In this document: positions 34,830-45,677 of the stretch, piece after piece
How the letters are laid out: every line of letters starts with the position of its first letter
Position numbering within the stretch: position 1 is the first letter of the stretch
Assembly: GCA_029379385.1 (NCBI GenBank)
Contig: CM055618.1
Location: 1,498,134 to 1,562,133, forward strand
Origin: Quillaja saponaria
Taxonomy: Eukaryota; Streptophyta; Magnoliopsida; Fabales; Quillajaceae
Direction: 5' to 3'
DNA length: 64,000 bases
Made by a program: the position numbers and the translations under genes
Notes under the pieces: model-generated
Seen by the model: the letters and a program-made list of their open reading frames with translations, nothing else
The model's database searches: none
Told to the model about the DNA's origin: nothing

Positions 34830-36120
34830 TAATGGTGAACAGCAATGCAGAAATAGGACAAGAACTGTTGGAGTTGTTTCACTTCAGCATTGTAAGAGGA
34901 GACTCTGGAATCCACTTCACCTTAAAAAGACCGAGTAGCCACTTCTATTGGAAGGGTATACAAAGGGAACTAGGAATTTTGTAAGGTGTTGCAAGTATGT
35001 CAAGGGTTTTAAGGAGAGATATAGCTTGCCCTGGTCTGCTATAGCCTTTACTTATACCAAATAAGGTGTGAGAATCTATCTTAATGGATTTCATTGAAGG
35101 ACTTTCTAAGTCTGAAGGTAAAATAGTCATATGGGTCATTGTGGATAGGTTATCTAAGTTTGCACACTTCTTAGTACTGCAGTATCCTTACTTAGTATAT
35201 ACAGTAGCTCAAGTCTATATGGAGCAAGTTTATAAGCTTCATGGCTGCCCAAAAGAGATAATTTTAAACAGAGATCTAATATTCTTTTCCACCAACTTTT
35301 GGAAAGAATTATTCAGGTTGTAGAAGGTATAGCCTAAGCATTCCACTGTATACCATCCACAAACAGATGGTCAATTGAAGTGGTTAATAAAACCTTAGAA
35401 ACTTATCTAAGGTGTTTTGCTAGTAATTCACAAAAACAATGGGTGAAATGGTTACCAATGGCTCAGTATTGGTATAATACCTCTCACCACTCAGCTATTA
35501 ATACTACTCCATATAGAGCTATGTTTTGTCAAGACCCTCATTCTTTTGTGGTTTATAGCAAAGGAGACTCTAAAAATGATTTGGTAGATAGATCATTGAC
35601 TACAAGAGAAGCAGTAATTCAGATGCTCAAATAATACTTAGAGCAGGCTTAAAACAGAATGAGGGTGCAAGCAAATAAACATAGGAGTGAAAGGGAATTT
35701 GAGGTGAATGATTGGGTGTATCTAAAACTTAAGCTATGCAGAAAAAAGTCACTTCCGAATTCTCAGTTTTCTAAGCTTGCTGCAAAGTACTATGGACCTT
35801 TCAAGGTGTTTGCTAGAATAGGAAAAGTGGCTTATGCACTGGAACTTCCAGTTGAGTCCAAGTTACACAACATTTTCCACATCTCATTGCTGAAGAAACA
35901 TCATGAACAAAAGGAGGTTCAGTCTCGACGTCCAGTTTTTGATGATACTGGACATATGCCATTAGAACCTATAGCAGTCTTGGATAAAAGAACAATTAAA
36001 AGAGGCAACAAGCTAGTGGTGCAATTATCGATGTAGCAGTCAAATAGTTCTTGTGAAGATTGCACCTAGGAGGATCACAAGAGTCTTAGGAGCAAGTTTC
36101 CTCAATTCTATCCTTGAGGA
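34830..36120 (+). pseudogene. Integrase of gypsy element 3 (frameshift at the catalytic Glu)
   Basis: DDE integrase. The core begins M-D-F-I-E-G-L (35084) with W-V-I-V-D-R-L-S-K-F, then I-L-N-R-D (second Asp, about 35268) and H-P-Q-T-D-G-Q (about 35350-35375). A one-base loss follows, and the catalytic Glu codon (gaa, 35377-35379) lies in the next frame with V-V-N-K-T-L. The C-terminus (35659-36036, 125 codons) has Y-Y-G-P-F-K-V (GPF/Y module), N-I-F-H-I-S-L-L-K-K and, further on, a chromodomain-like tail with W-replaced stops. Confidence 0.8.
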
Positions 36121-36147
36121 CAAGGATTCTGTCAAAGAGAAGGGTAC

Positions 36148-36530
36148 TGATATGGATCAAACATATACATGGGTTTGGATTATAAGATTATGGGCTGAGA
36201 AACGAATACACCCATATCCAAGATGCTACATTTTAGTTATGATTTGTTTAGAATTTGTTAGTTTGTTAATCAGTTGGCATTAAGTCGTTGCAACGGTTTC
36301 TCCTTTCCTTAAACAGTCATTCCCTCCTAATCCTTAGGATTAGTTAAATATTGTAATCTGTAATCACTTATTATGCTTTTGATGAATGGAACTAGCATTT
36401 TCCAAACTCTCTCTCTCTCACATTCTCTTTTTCTCTCAATTCTCTCTGCTAATCCTTGAATCCACCTCAACTTTTGAGGGGTTTGTTCACTAGTATTACT
36501 AGTCTGGGTTTGTAAGAATTAGCCTCATCA
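36148..36530 (+). repeat. 3' LTR of gypsy element 3
   Basis: 383 bases, aligning over its full length with 31146-31539. It is followed directly by the GATAT target duplication. Confidence 0.9.
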
Positions 36531-36535
36531 GATAT

Positions 36536-37383
36536 TGGTCATCATTATAATCCCACAGGCCAGATTCGGTTAGAATTATTTATATCCTAGAAGTACGTTG
36601 TTAGTTATTCTACTTCTCTATGTTTCAGGTTTGGGGTGAATCAAACATTTTTCAATTTCTACAAAGCTCTACAATTGGGGATAGGTCCTTACTCCCATAC
36701 ACGTATCTTGTTATGCTATTAAGTTTATTTGTAGGTTCTACAAGATGTTAGTTTAGTTTTATTTGTTTTCTTGTTAAGAGTCCAAGTCCTTCTGGTATTA
36801 TATATTATAAGTAAGAAATCCATATACATTAGTGTAACTTTTCCTTTCAGATTAATAGAGAACACATTTTGGATAATTTTTGCATCCATGGAGGTCTCAA
36901 CTATCAATTTTGTAATGCAGATGCACCCTTGGTATGATGCATATGTAACACTAGGTGTTGTAAATTGTTATATGTTTCAGATCCTTATAACTGAATTTTC
37001 AAACCTTCCTACTAATTAGTCCTTCATAGCCTGTAGCATCACTAGTTTTAATCCTTTTCCTTCTTCTACCTCTCAAGAGACCCATCAGCCATAAAATTGA
37101 ATCATTGATTCTAATCATAAATTAAAAAAAAAAAAAAAACAACCACACATTTGTCAAGAAAGAAATACAATTTAAACAGATGCAATATGTTTTAGAAATA
37201 TGATTATTAAAAGACAAAGGAAGATGATGGGATTTTATATCATTTTAAATGGAAGAAAAGTACAAAACTCAAACATACAGATTACTATCAAGTAGTTTAT
37301 ATAAAGCATCCAAAATATTATAGATGCAAGAGATTACTTTTTGCCCACTAGGGGTGTAGGCAACTAGATTCAGAATACACATC
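36536..37383. other. Host intergenic or 3'-flanking sequence, nothing recognised
   Basis: AT-rich with a poly(A) at 37121-37139. Short frames (36771-37019 plus, 36725-36907 minus) resemble no known protein. Several tttcag strings look like splice acceptors but no exon could be supported. Confidence 0.4.
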
Positions 37384-37515
37384 CTATTTTGGCTCTTTGG
37401 GAAAATGCAGCTTGATCAGTGTAGGAAGTTCAGCTAGCTCAACCTGACTTTTTCCCAACAAAATACTTCTTAACTTGTCATCATAGTTGACCACATTCTT
37501 ATTGTAATTTAGATC
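37384..37515 (-). pseudogene. Orphan terminal exon, unrecognised protein
   Basis: On the minus strand a typical acceptor (ttttctttgttag) at 37516-37528 precedes 43 open codons ending in TAG at 37384-37386. The peptide begins D-L-N-Y-N-K-N-V-V-N-Y and ends H-F-P-K-E-P-K. It is hydrophilic, has no transposon motif, and reads like the C-terminus of a cellular protein. No upstream exon was found; copia A lies 166 bases upstream, in what would be the preceding intron. I do not recognise the family. It may be an exon of a real gene disrupted by transposons, a captured fragment, or chance. Confidence 0.35.
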
Positions 37516-37681
37516 CTAACAAAGAAAATAAATAAGTGGACACGTTATTGTCAGGGGGTTTTGGGGTCGAGGAAGATACATGTCAATACATCATATTATA
37601 CATTAGACCCAAAATTCAAAGTAGTTAAAAGCAGTTGCATATATGAAGACAGAGAGATTAATAAAGTATTTATCTGTCCTC

Positions 37682-38019
37682 TGATAGATAATTGAGAGTA
37701 TTAGAAATAGGGAGAAATGAAAGATGATTGTATTAAACAAGAAATAGTACGCATATACTTTTTGGTTTTGCTTTTACAACTTACCTATTACATGAGCTAA
37801 GCAAGTTATTTATACTGAAGTCTCTGAATTTGCCTAACTACAGTCTACCACCAAGTACAAATTAATTTTTTATTCTTGATTTTTATCCCTTCATTTAATG
37901 CTAACTCTAGAATATCCTAGATATGTTTTACTAACTACAAAATATTCTAAATGCTTTTGACTTTTATTTTTTCAATAGAAATTTTCAAGATTTTTCTATA
38001 TTAATCTTGATTTTTAACA
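37682..38019 (-). repeat. 3' LTR of copia A
   Basis: 338 bases, matching 41516-41864 throughout. In element sense it starts TGTTAAAAATCAAG and ends ...TCA. Confidence 0.9.
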
Positions 38020-38079
38020 CTTTCCCTTAATCTGAAAAATCTTGTACTCTGAGCCTTTCTCTAAATTGTATGAATTTCT

Positions 38080-41000
38080 TTATTGCAATTGGCTTCTCAA
38101 GATGTTCGCAAGCTGCTTTCTAGTTATGCAAAACTGCATCTCAATTTCTCCTTTATCCACGAGCTCTCAAATAAAATGGTGGCATATTTCAATATGCTTT
38201 GTCCTACTGTGAAATACAGGATTCTTGGTTATAGCTATCATTGACATGTTGTCATAGAAAAATATTGTTGGAGACTCTGAATTCTGTTGTAGATCTTGTA
38301 GGATTCTTCTAAGCCACACTGCTTCACATGTTGCACTTGTTACTGCCATGTATTCTGCTTCAGCTGATAAAAGTGCTACAGTCTTCTGCTTCTTTGATGA
38401 CCATGAGTTAGCTTTTGATTCGAAACAGAATATATAGCCACTACTTATGCTCTTCCTATGACGAACACTTGCTGCCAAATCACTATTTGTGTATCCTGTC
38501 ATAGAAGAGTTTGTCTATGTCTCATACAGGATTCCATATCTTTGAGTGCCTTTAAAATATTTTAGAATTCTTTTTGCTTCTACAAAATGTTACTTAGCTG
38601 GCTCACTCATGAATCTAAAAACTATACTCACTGCATGAACTATATCTGGTCTTATGTTTATGAGATAAATCAATGATCTCACCAAACTTTGGTAAATCAT
38701 TTTATCAACCTTTTCAACTCCATCAATATTTGACAATTTCTTATTCATTGTAATTGGAGTAACAAGTGGCCTGCAATTGATCTTATTAAATTTCTTTGAT
38801 AAATCTCCTGCATATTTTTCTTGAGAAATAAAAATTTTACCTGCCTTTTTCTTTACTTGCATGCCTAGAAAATATTTCATAAGACCAAGATCAGTCATCT
38901 TGTATTCCTGCATCATGCTTCTCTTGAAATATTCAACCATTTTAGAGTCAGTGCCCATAAATATTAGATAATCAACATATAGTCATAAAACTAGGAAATC
39001 TTGAGCTTCTTGCTTCTTTACATCGAGAAACGGCTCACTTGAACTGTTGATAAATCCATGGTCTTGAATATATTTGTCTACTTTGCTGTTCCTTGCACAT
39101 GGTGCTTGTTTTAAGCCATATAATGCTTTTTGAAGCCTGTATACTTTATCTTCTTGGCCTCTGATGACATAACCTTCTGGTTGCTTGACATAAACTTCTT
39201 TTTCAATTTTACCATTAAGAAATTTTTAACGGGTGCAAATGTTTCGTTGAAGTCTATCGTAGGCTGTTGAGAATATCCTTTAGCGACTAACTAGGCTTTC
39301 TATTTTTGGATCAAACTATCTTCATTATACTTGACTTTGTAAACCCATTTGAGTCCAATAATCTCTTTATTCTTTGGTCTTTCAATAAGCTCCCATGTTT
39401 GATTTTTCTAAATCATCTTTATCTCCTCATCCATGGCTTCATTCCAAATTTCTTCTTTTGTTGCTTCTTCAAACTTTTGGGGCTCACATTCAAAGAATGC
39501 AATATAATTTGTTTCATAAATATCTCGTAGTTCTCTTGTTCTTCTAGGAAGAGTTGAACCTGGTGATGATGACATGCTTGACCTTGAACTTGATGATGAA
39601 GAGCTTGGACTTGTTATTGGTAAGGATAATGATAAACTTAGCCTTAGACTTTCTATTGTTGATCCAGACTTGTGTCATTTGATATAACTCTTGAATCTTC
39701 AAATACTTGTGGCTCTTGTGTTGTATTGATGCTCTATTTCCATTCACTCATCTCATCAAAGATAACATCTCTAGAGATGATCAACTACTTTTAATCAAGC
39801 TTGTGGAGACGATAGCCCTTTGATTCATCACTATATCCAATGAAGATTCATTTTTCTCTTTTTTCATCTAATTTTTCTCAATTTTCTTTTGAGATATGGG
39901 CATAAGCAATGTAGCAAAAAATTCTAAGGTGCTCCACTTTTGGCTTTTTTTGCTCCATGCTTCGTAAGGCATCATGTCTTGAATTGCTTTTATGGGGGAT
40001 TGATTAAGAATATAAATGGCTGTATTTATAGCCTCAGCCCAAAAATCTTTTGGCAAATTTTTGCCTTGAAGTATACTTTAGGCCATTTCAGCAATTGTTC
40101 TATTTTTTTCTCTCCGCAACACCATTTTGCTTAGAGCACATTTTGTGTTTAGGTGGCAATTTTAGAGGAAATACTTTGCTAGGGGACATATTAACTATAG
40201 TAACTAATTTCCCTTTTCTATTATCGATAATAAAGCATTTATCATCATCAAAAGTTAAGCCTACAGCCTTTTTCAAGTAATTGACCAACATTGAATATAT
40301 TTTGAGTCAAACTTGGCACAAAGAGAACATCATGAATGAAATTAGAATTGCATCTTTTTCTTTGACGGCAATTGTGCCCTTTCCTTCAACTTTTTCAATT
40401 TCCATCACCAAGTGTAACTTGTGATTTATAGTTTCATCTAATGCAACAAAGCAACTTTTGTTACTAGTCATGTGGTTTGAACAACCACTATCAACATACC
40501 AAACATCACATGACTCTTAGTTTACTTAAGCAAGAGTAAAATTATTGATTTTCATTGGAACCATTTTTCTCAATAAAATTAGTCTCTTCTTTTTGCTGGT
40601 ACCAATAATCTATAGCAAAATGATTGTACCGTTTGCACCTTGTGCATTTAAACTGGCAATCTTTTATATCATGATTATTTTTCTTGCATAAATTGCAATA
40701 GAAGTTAGATTTATTATTTTCTTTACTCCATTGATTTTTATATTTTCCTCTCCCCTAACCATGGTTACTTGATGCTCCTTTTTTTTGATAAAATTTTGAT
40801 CCATGGCCATCTAGAAACTTCTTTTCTTCTTCACTTTTGGAGAGGTTTAATTTAGATTGAAAAGCTTGCTCTAATGGTTGCTCCAATCTATGCATTATCT
40901 CCTCGTGAGATTAGAGAGAACCCATTAGTTTAATTAAACTAAAAGTAGATAGATCTTAGATTCTTCTATAGCATCCACTACATGATCAAATTTAACAGGA

Positions 41001-41423
41001 AGGCTTACTAAAAATTTTTGCATAATAATCTTATCTTCTATAATGTCTCCAAAACCTCGAATTTGATAAATAAATTTGAGATATGAGAGAAGTTTTGAAT
41101 AGATTCGCCTTCTTTCATTAATAAAGTATCAAATTCTTTCCATAAAGATTGAAGTTTGATAGAAATTACCTTGTCGGAGCCTTTAACTTGCATCCTTCTT
41201 TTGATATTCGTAGTATTGCTTCTTCTTATTATCATCCTAAGAAGCTAATTTAAGGATCAGTAGGTTGCTCATACCCATTTTGTACCAAATCCCATAATCC
41301 TTGTGACATAAATAAGGTCTTCATTTGAATATTCCAAAAATTATATGCTTCACTATCAAAGATGGGCACTGAAGTTTAGGTGTAATTGAAGGTGGTTAGA
41401 TTTGAAGGATTAGAGGAAGCCAT
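38080..41423 (-). pseudogene. gag-pol polyprotein of copia A (broken)
   Basis: Gag starts M-A-S-S-N-P (ATG at 41423) with a stop at codon 15, then D-S-E-A-Y-N-F-W and L-W-D-L-V-Q-N-G-Y. Two zinc knuckles lie near 40615-40700: the first (C-N-L-C-K-K-N-N-H...C) is intact, the second ends in Tyr instead of Cys. The protease keeps W-Y-V-D-S-G-C-S-N-H-M (about 40482-40520). Integrase fragments lie at 39840-40290 (N-G-V-A-E-R-K). RT lies at 38590-39240, with Y-V-D-Y-L-I-F at 38959-38979 where Y-V-D-D is expected. RNase H is at 38167-38502 (S-S-A/E-A-E-Y, T-K-H-I-E-I). Confidence 0.85.
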
Positions 41424-41515
41424 TTGATAATGGCTATTGTATATGAATTTAGTTATGGCTGGATAACAAGAATAATGGTGGTAAAAGAAGGAAAATTTTA
41501 TGGCTCTGATACCAC

Positions 41516-41864
41516 TGATGGATGATTAAGACTATTCAACTAGGAGAATTGAAAGATGATTGCATTAGAGAAGAAATAGTACATATACACTTTTTGGTTT
41601 TGCTTTTACAACTTGCCTATTACATGAGCTAAGCAAGTTATTTATACTAGTGGGTGAAGTCTCTAGATTTGCCTAGCTACAATCCATCCCAAGTACATTT
41701 CAATTTTTTATTCTTGGTTTTTATCCCTTCATTTAATGCTAACTCTAGAATATCCTAAAGATTTTGGACTAACTACAAAATTTCCTAAATGCTTTTGACT
41801 TTTATTTTTTAGTCTAATAACTAGGATTTTCAAAAAATTTCTAGATTAGTTTTGATTTTTAACA
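41516..41864 (-). repeat. 5' LTR of copia A
   Basis: 349 bases, flanked outside by TCCTC. The PBS is immediately inside, one base from the LTR edge. Confidence 0.9.
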
Positions 41865-41869
41865 TCCTC

Positions 41870-42755
41870 TCCCATTTGTTTCTAATTTTTCCTTATACAC
41901 AATAGCCTCTTACATATAGTTCACAGTAACTTGGGCATCAGGCATCAAACCAAAACTACTACAAGGTACATTTTATTGTGCATAACACTCCATAATCTTT
42001 CCATTTATAAAGGCTGCCAAAATAACAGGATACATAACATAACAGAGTTTGCTGGTATAGTAGTTCAAAGAAGTAAGAAGAATGTACCTCTACTTTCAAA
42101 TCATTATTCAACTAATCACACATATTCTAATGTATCTAGCTTGAGAGTATATAAGTAATCCTTACTCATAAGGTGGATGGCTGAAAAAATATACCCGAAT
42201 GAATAACATGTGAGAGTTATTCCACACATATTCTAATTTCTTTTTGTCCATATTTTGAATGAACTCTCTGCTCCTTCCTCTTAGATTCTCTCTAATTTTC
42301 TCTTTCTAATTCTATCCATTTCTCTTTCTTTTATCAAATTCTCTGAATTATCTATATATTACAAAAAAGTATATGACAAATTGGTATTATAGCCAACCCT
42401 ATCCTAATTAGTTGACCAAATGGAGAGAAGTAGAGTGGACCACCACGTGGAAAAGGGCTACTTGTATAGTGGTGGATGCCACCAGGGCGAGGTAGAGTGA
42501 AAGCCGTCACAAGGTGAAATGGCTACCTACAACAGCCAAATTTTTTTTTTTGCAAGGAACTTATCATGAATCCACTGATTTATGCTACTTTCGTTAGGAT
42601 GTCGATTGAAAGGTGGGGTTATGTTATAGGCCATTGGTTGTATGGTCAATAGTCCCACATTGATTGTATGGGCAATGCAATTATATATTGTTTATAAAGA
42701 GAGGAGCACCTTCCTCCTAATAGCTAGCTTTTTGGGGTGATTTCTACTTTAACCC
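41870..42755 (+). other. Host sequence with a possible TRIM-like element
   Basis: 41870-42250 holds nothing recognisable. TTGGTATTATAGCC at 42381-42394 resembles an initiator-Met PBS. About 240 bases later a purine run (gaaaggtggggtta, 42609-42622) precedes TGTTATAGGCCATTGG, and a tagtcccacattg motif (42649) occurs in many plant LTRs. That would suit a terminal-repeat-in-miniature element with a very short interior, but no matching 5' LTR could be aligned upstream. The Harbinger-like element sits in its right part. Low confidence. Confidence 0.3.
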
Positions 42756-43274
42756 TTAGGGCTAGTTTGGTACTTGGGAATGACCATTCCATTCCATGCA
42801 TGATTCCGTGGATTGAACTTTATTTTGTTTAGTACATTTTTAGGTACAAAATACTCATTCCATTCCTACCATTTTATTCCATATAAGTAAGAATCCTTAA
42901 ACCTAACTAGGGGTGGGATTACTCATTCCTACTTCTATAGAATCAGTTTAGTTCAGTTAAATGATATAAAAATCATTCTATTACATAAAATAAAAAGTTG
43001 AATATTAATAAAATAATAATATTATAAATAAATAAATTAAAAATATTTATTATTTAATTTGGATAAATGATAAAAATACCCATCATATTGCATTAAATAA
43101 TATAAAATGAGTTTTTCTAATCGATGCTCAAAGGGCACTTGTTAAGCTACAATAAATATAGTTACTGGAAATTGAAACTTTCTCCAAGTAGTAATTTATT
43201 CAATAAATATCACAAAAATATGATCAACTACAGTAATAAATATTACAAACTTTCTACTTATAGAAGCTTAACCG

Positions 43275-44202
43275 TTAAGGGTACCCATTCCAAATTTCAT
43301 TCCAATCAAATGATTCGCAGCTGCCAATATATCTCGCGGTAACAAAAATGTATTGTTCTGGGGTATATCAAGATTCAGTCTTCGGTTCATATTTCGTCGA
43401 CCAATCCTTCCTAATTCACATCTTTGTTGAAAGAATTTCTTTTGTAATTCCCTACATAAAGATTCAGAAAATACCGGATCCCCGCCTACACAAGAAAATT
43501 GTTGATAAAACTCCAAAATGGCATTTTCTTTTGACCCAAATTTTTTTTTTCTCCTTATCATTCAGGAAAGACAAGAAAATTATAGGGTAGCAAACATTCT
43601 CTAGAATTTCTTTTTAGATTCGAACCCATAGCTGATGATAGAACTAGAATAGATATTTTATGTTTCCTACTCACACGAGCCCATATCCTTGCTTTTCTAT
43701 CAATCTCTAATTCTAATCTTCCCTCCCAATCTGATATTATGGTGCCAGTATAGACCGAAATTCTGTTATGGTCCAATTCTGACCGGTAACAGATACCGGG
43801 GCTTTGTAATATTTGATTGATTACAATTCTATATATTCCGTTTACTATAAAAGTTCCCAGAGAATTCATTAGGGGAATGTTTCCAATAAAAATTGTTTGT
43901 TCTTGGATATCCCTGCCGGTTTTCCAAATTAATCCCGCGAATACATATAATTCAGAAGAATATGTGAGTGATTCATATATAGCATCTTTTTCTTTTATCA
44001 AGGGTTCTACCAATTGATATGCTTCCACAAATAATTGAAATTCAATTTCTTGATCTGTATCTTCAATTTTTGGAAACTTATATAGTTCTTCTGTTAAGCC
44101 CTGATTAATGAACCTACAAAACCCTTCAAATTGTATCTGATTCAACCCGGCTATTGTAGACACCCCCTCATTTCCACTCCCAAGCATTTTGGATTTCCCC
44201 AT
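43275..44202 (-). pseudogene. rpoB: Plastid rpoB fragment, N-terminal ~310 codons
   Basis: Plastid-encoded RNA polymerase beta subunit, N-terminal portion only. The frame opens at 44202 and reads M-L-G-S-G-N-E-G, then [22 protein letters not shown] and [14 protein letters not shown], all typical of plastid beta. After M-G-S-N-L (about 43618) an extra A in an A-run shifts the frame, giving a stop at 43558. A longer A-run at 43540-43552 shifts it again and the conserved region continues ([20 protein letters not shown]) to G-M-K-F-G-M-G-T-L. The remaining ~70% of the gene is absent. Non-functional in the nucleus. Confidence 0.93.
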
Positions 44203-45098
44203 TTATAGAATATATCCCATTATTTGCTCTCATTCTTCATCTGAATAGATCTAGCAATGATGAAATTTCTATTCTGTTTACTGAATCACATGAAATTTTA
44301 CCTAACCCCATATATGGAATGTATGAAATACCTATGAACAGAGGAAAAAATAGAATTTTATACTCAAATTGGAATTTGCAACAGATACAAATTACAAATG
44401 GAAAGGAATTGAAAAAGTCCACCTAGACTTATGGAGTTTTGTTTTGTATAGAATATCAAAACAAAAAAGTGATTCAATTTCTACCATTATTATGATATTC
44501 CATATTCCAATTCGATTGGATACCATAAAAATCAATGAATTCGGGATTTGATCTGTTCGATGAGATAAAGACCTAATAATCAAAAAAACGATAGAATTTT
44601 TTTTTTTCGCACTTAACCTTTTCGTGGATTCAATTGTTCAACAAAGAATTTGTAAAGAAGAGATATATTTTGACCTATTTTTTTTTTTTTTTAGTAGAAT
44701 TTGTAGAATACGATTAGATTGAAGTGCGTAATAAGGCTTGTATTTATTAAACATGTGTAGATATAACTATAGCTATCTATATATGTCTCTTCCTTTATTG
44801 CAGCCCCATTCGAGACAACACATGTCGTGCTAAATTTGAATTTTCTATTCAATCTATTTAATGAAAAATTGTAGAAATGGAAGCACGATAATTTCGAATT
44901 TCCTGAAAATTCCCTATAGGCATTATATACAGATAAGATACCCGATTAGATAATATATTATCTGTGTAACAATTTATGTTCTGGGGTTTACATATGCTGA
45001 TAATTGCTGTTATAATTAAAATGGAGAAGGATTTTTTTTTTTTATTGAAAAGAATCAATACTAATTAGTTATGTATCAATTTGGATTTTCTGTGTAAC
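43275..45098 (-). other. Plastid DNA insertion (NUPT) with rpoB 5' part
   Basis: The minus strand carries the plastid RNA polymerase beta gene start (43275-44202) plus upstream sequence (44203-45098) that looks plastid-like: homopolymer tracts, low GC, and phrases such as ttctggggtttacatatgctg. I cannot name the upstream plastid region with certainty, nor exclude that it joined separately. AT-rich arms of the Harbinger-like element lie on both sides. The plastid origin of the rpoB part is secure; the exact ends are estimates. Confidence 0.8.
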
Positions 45099-45312
45099 AA
45101 GTGCCCATTGGGCATCTGTTAGATAAATCCATATAAAAAGTATATAACTAAAAAATAAAAAATTTGTATATAGATAATAATAAATCAATTTATTTTAGTC
45201 AAATGACAAAAATACCTTTCATATCAAACTAAATAATCTAATTATAAATAAATAATTAATGTTAAATAAATAAATTAGGTAAGTAATTTTAAACAAAAAT
45301 ATTAATATTAAT

Positions 45313-45517
45313 TGTTAGAGTGTAAATATAGGCAGCTTAATTAGTGGGTCAAATTTCCTTATTTATAGTTTCTTTATTTCTGTGTAATTTCTATTATGTA
45401 TTTGGTTGATATTTAGTCTAGGTTTACTATGTTAGGTTAAACACTTTAGCCTATAAATAGAGGCTCCCTCTTGTACATTTAAAATCATCTGAATATACAT
45501 TATTCTTATATTCAACA
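45313..45517 (+). repeat. 5' LTR of copia B
   Basis: 205 bases containing a plausible TATA box (cctataaatagagg, 45451-45464), which would drive the element's transcript. Followed immediately by the PBS. Confidence 0.93.
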
Positions 45518-45677
45518 TGGTATCAGAGCTTAGGGGAAAAAAAATCCTAATTTTTATTTTTCTCCTGAAAAAACCTTAATTTTATTTTCCGCTGTGTTTC
45601 TTTCCAGTGTGTCTCTCTATTGCTGCATTTCATTCCAGTAGTACGATTATTGTTCATCGGGGGTACTGTTCATCCAT

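Larger units (their letters stand above)
31146..36530 (+). mobile_element. Gypsy element 3, both LTRs and perfect TSD
   Basis: LTRs at 31146-31539 and 36148-36530 (TGATATGG ... CA) are flanked by identical GATAT (31141-31145 and 36531-36535). After the 5' LTR comes a PBS-like CGTATCAGAGC (31545-31555), and before the 3' LTR a purine-rich gtcaaagagaagggtac. The internal order is gag, protease, RT, RNase H, integrase, all plus-strand. All domains carry stops or shifts. Sequence style (D-H-Q-A-L-K-H-L-L-E-Q, P-Q-T-D-G-Q) suggests a Reina/Galadriel-type chromovirus; lineage is inferred. Confidence 0.9.
37682..41864 (-). mobile_element. Copia element A, both LTRs and perfect TSD
   Basis: LTRs at 37682-38019 and 41516-41864 are flanked by identical TCCTC (37677-37681 and 41865-41869). 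On the minus strand the 41516-41864 copy is the 5' LTR, followed by the PBS TGGTATCAGAGCC (41502-41514). A polypurine tract AAGGGAAAG precedes the other LTR (38020-38028). The internal order is gag, protease, integrase, RT, RNase H, as in Ty1/copia. Length 4.2 kb. Coding is broken by stops and shifts. Confidence 0.92.

Noticed and set aside
43817..44017. 66-codon plus frame
   Set aside because: It is antisense to the rpoB fragment on the minus strand.
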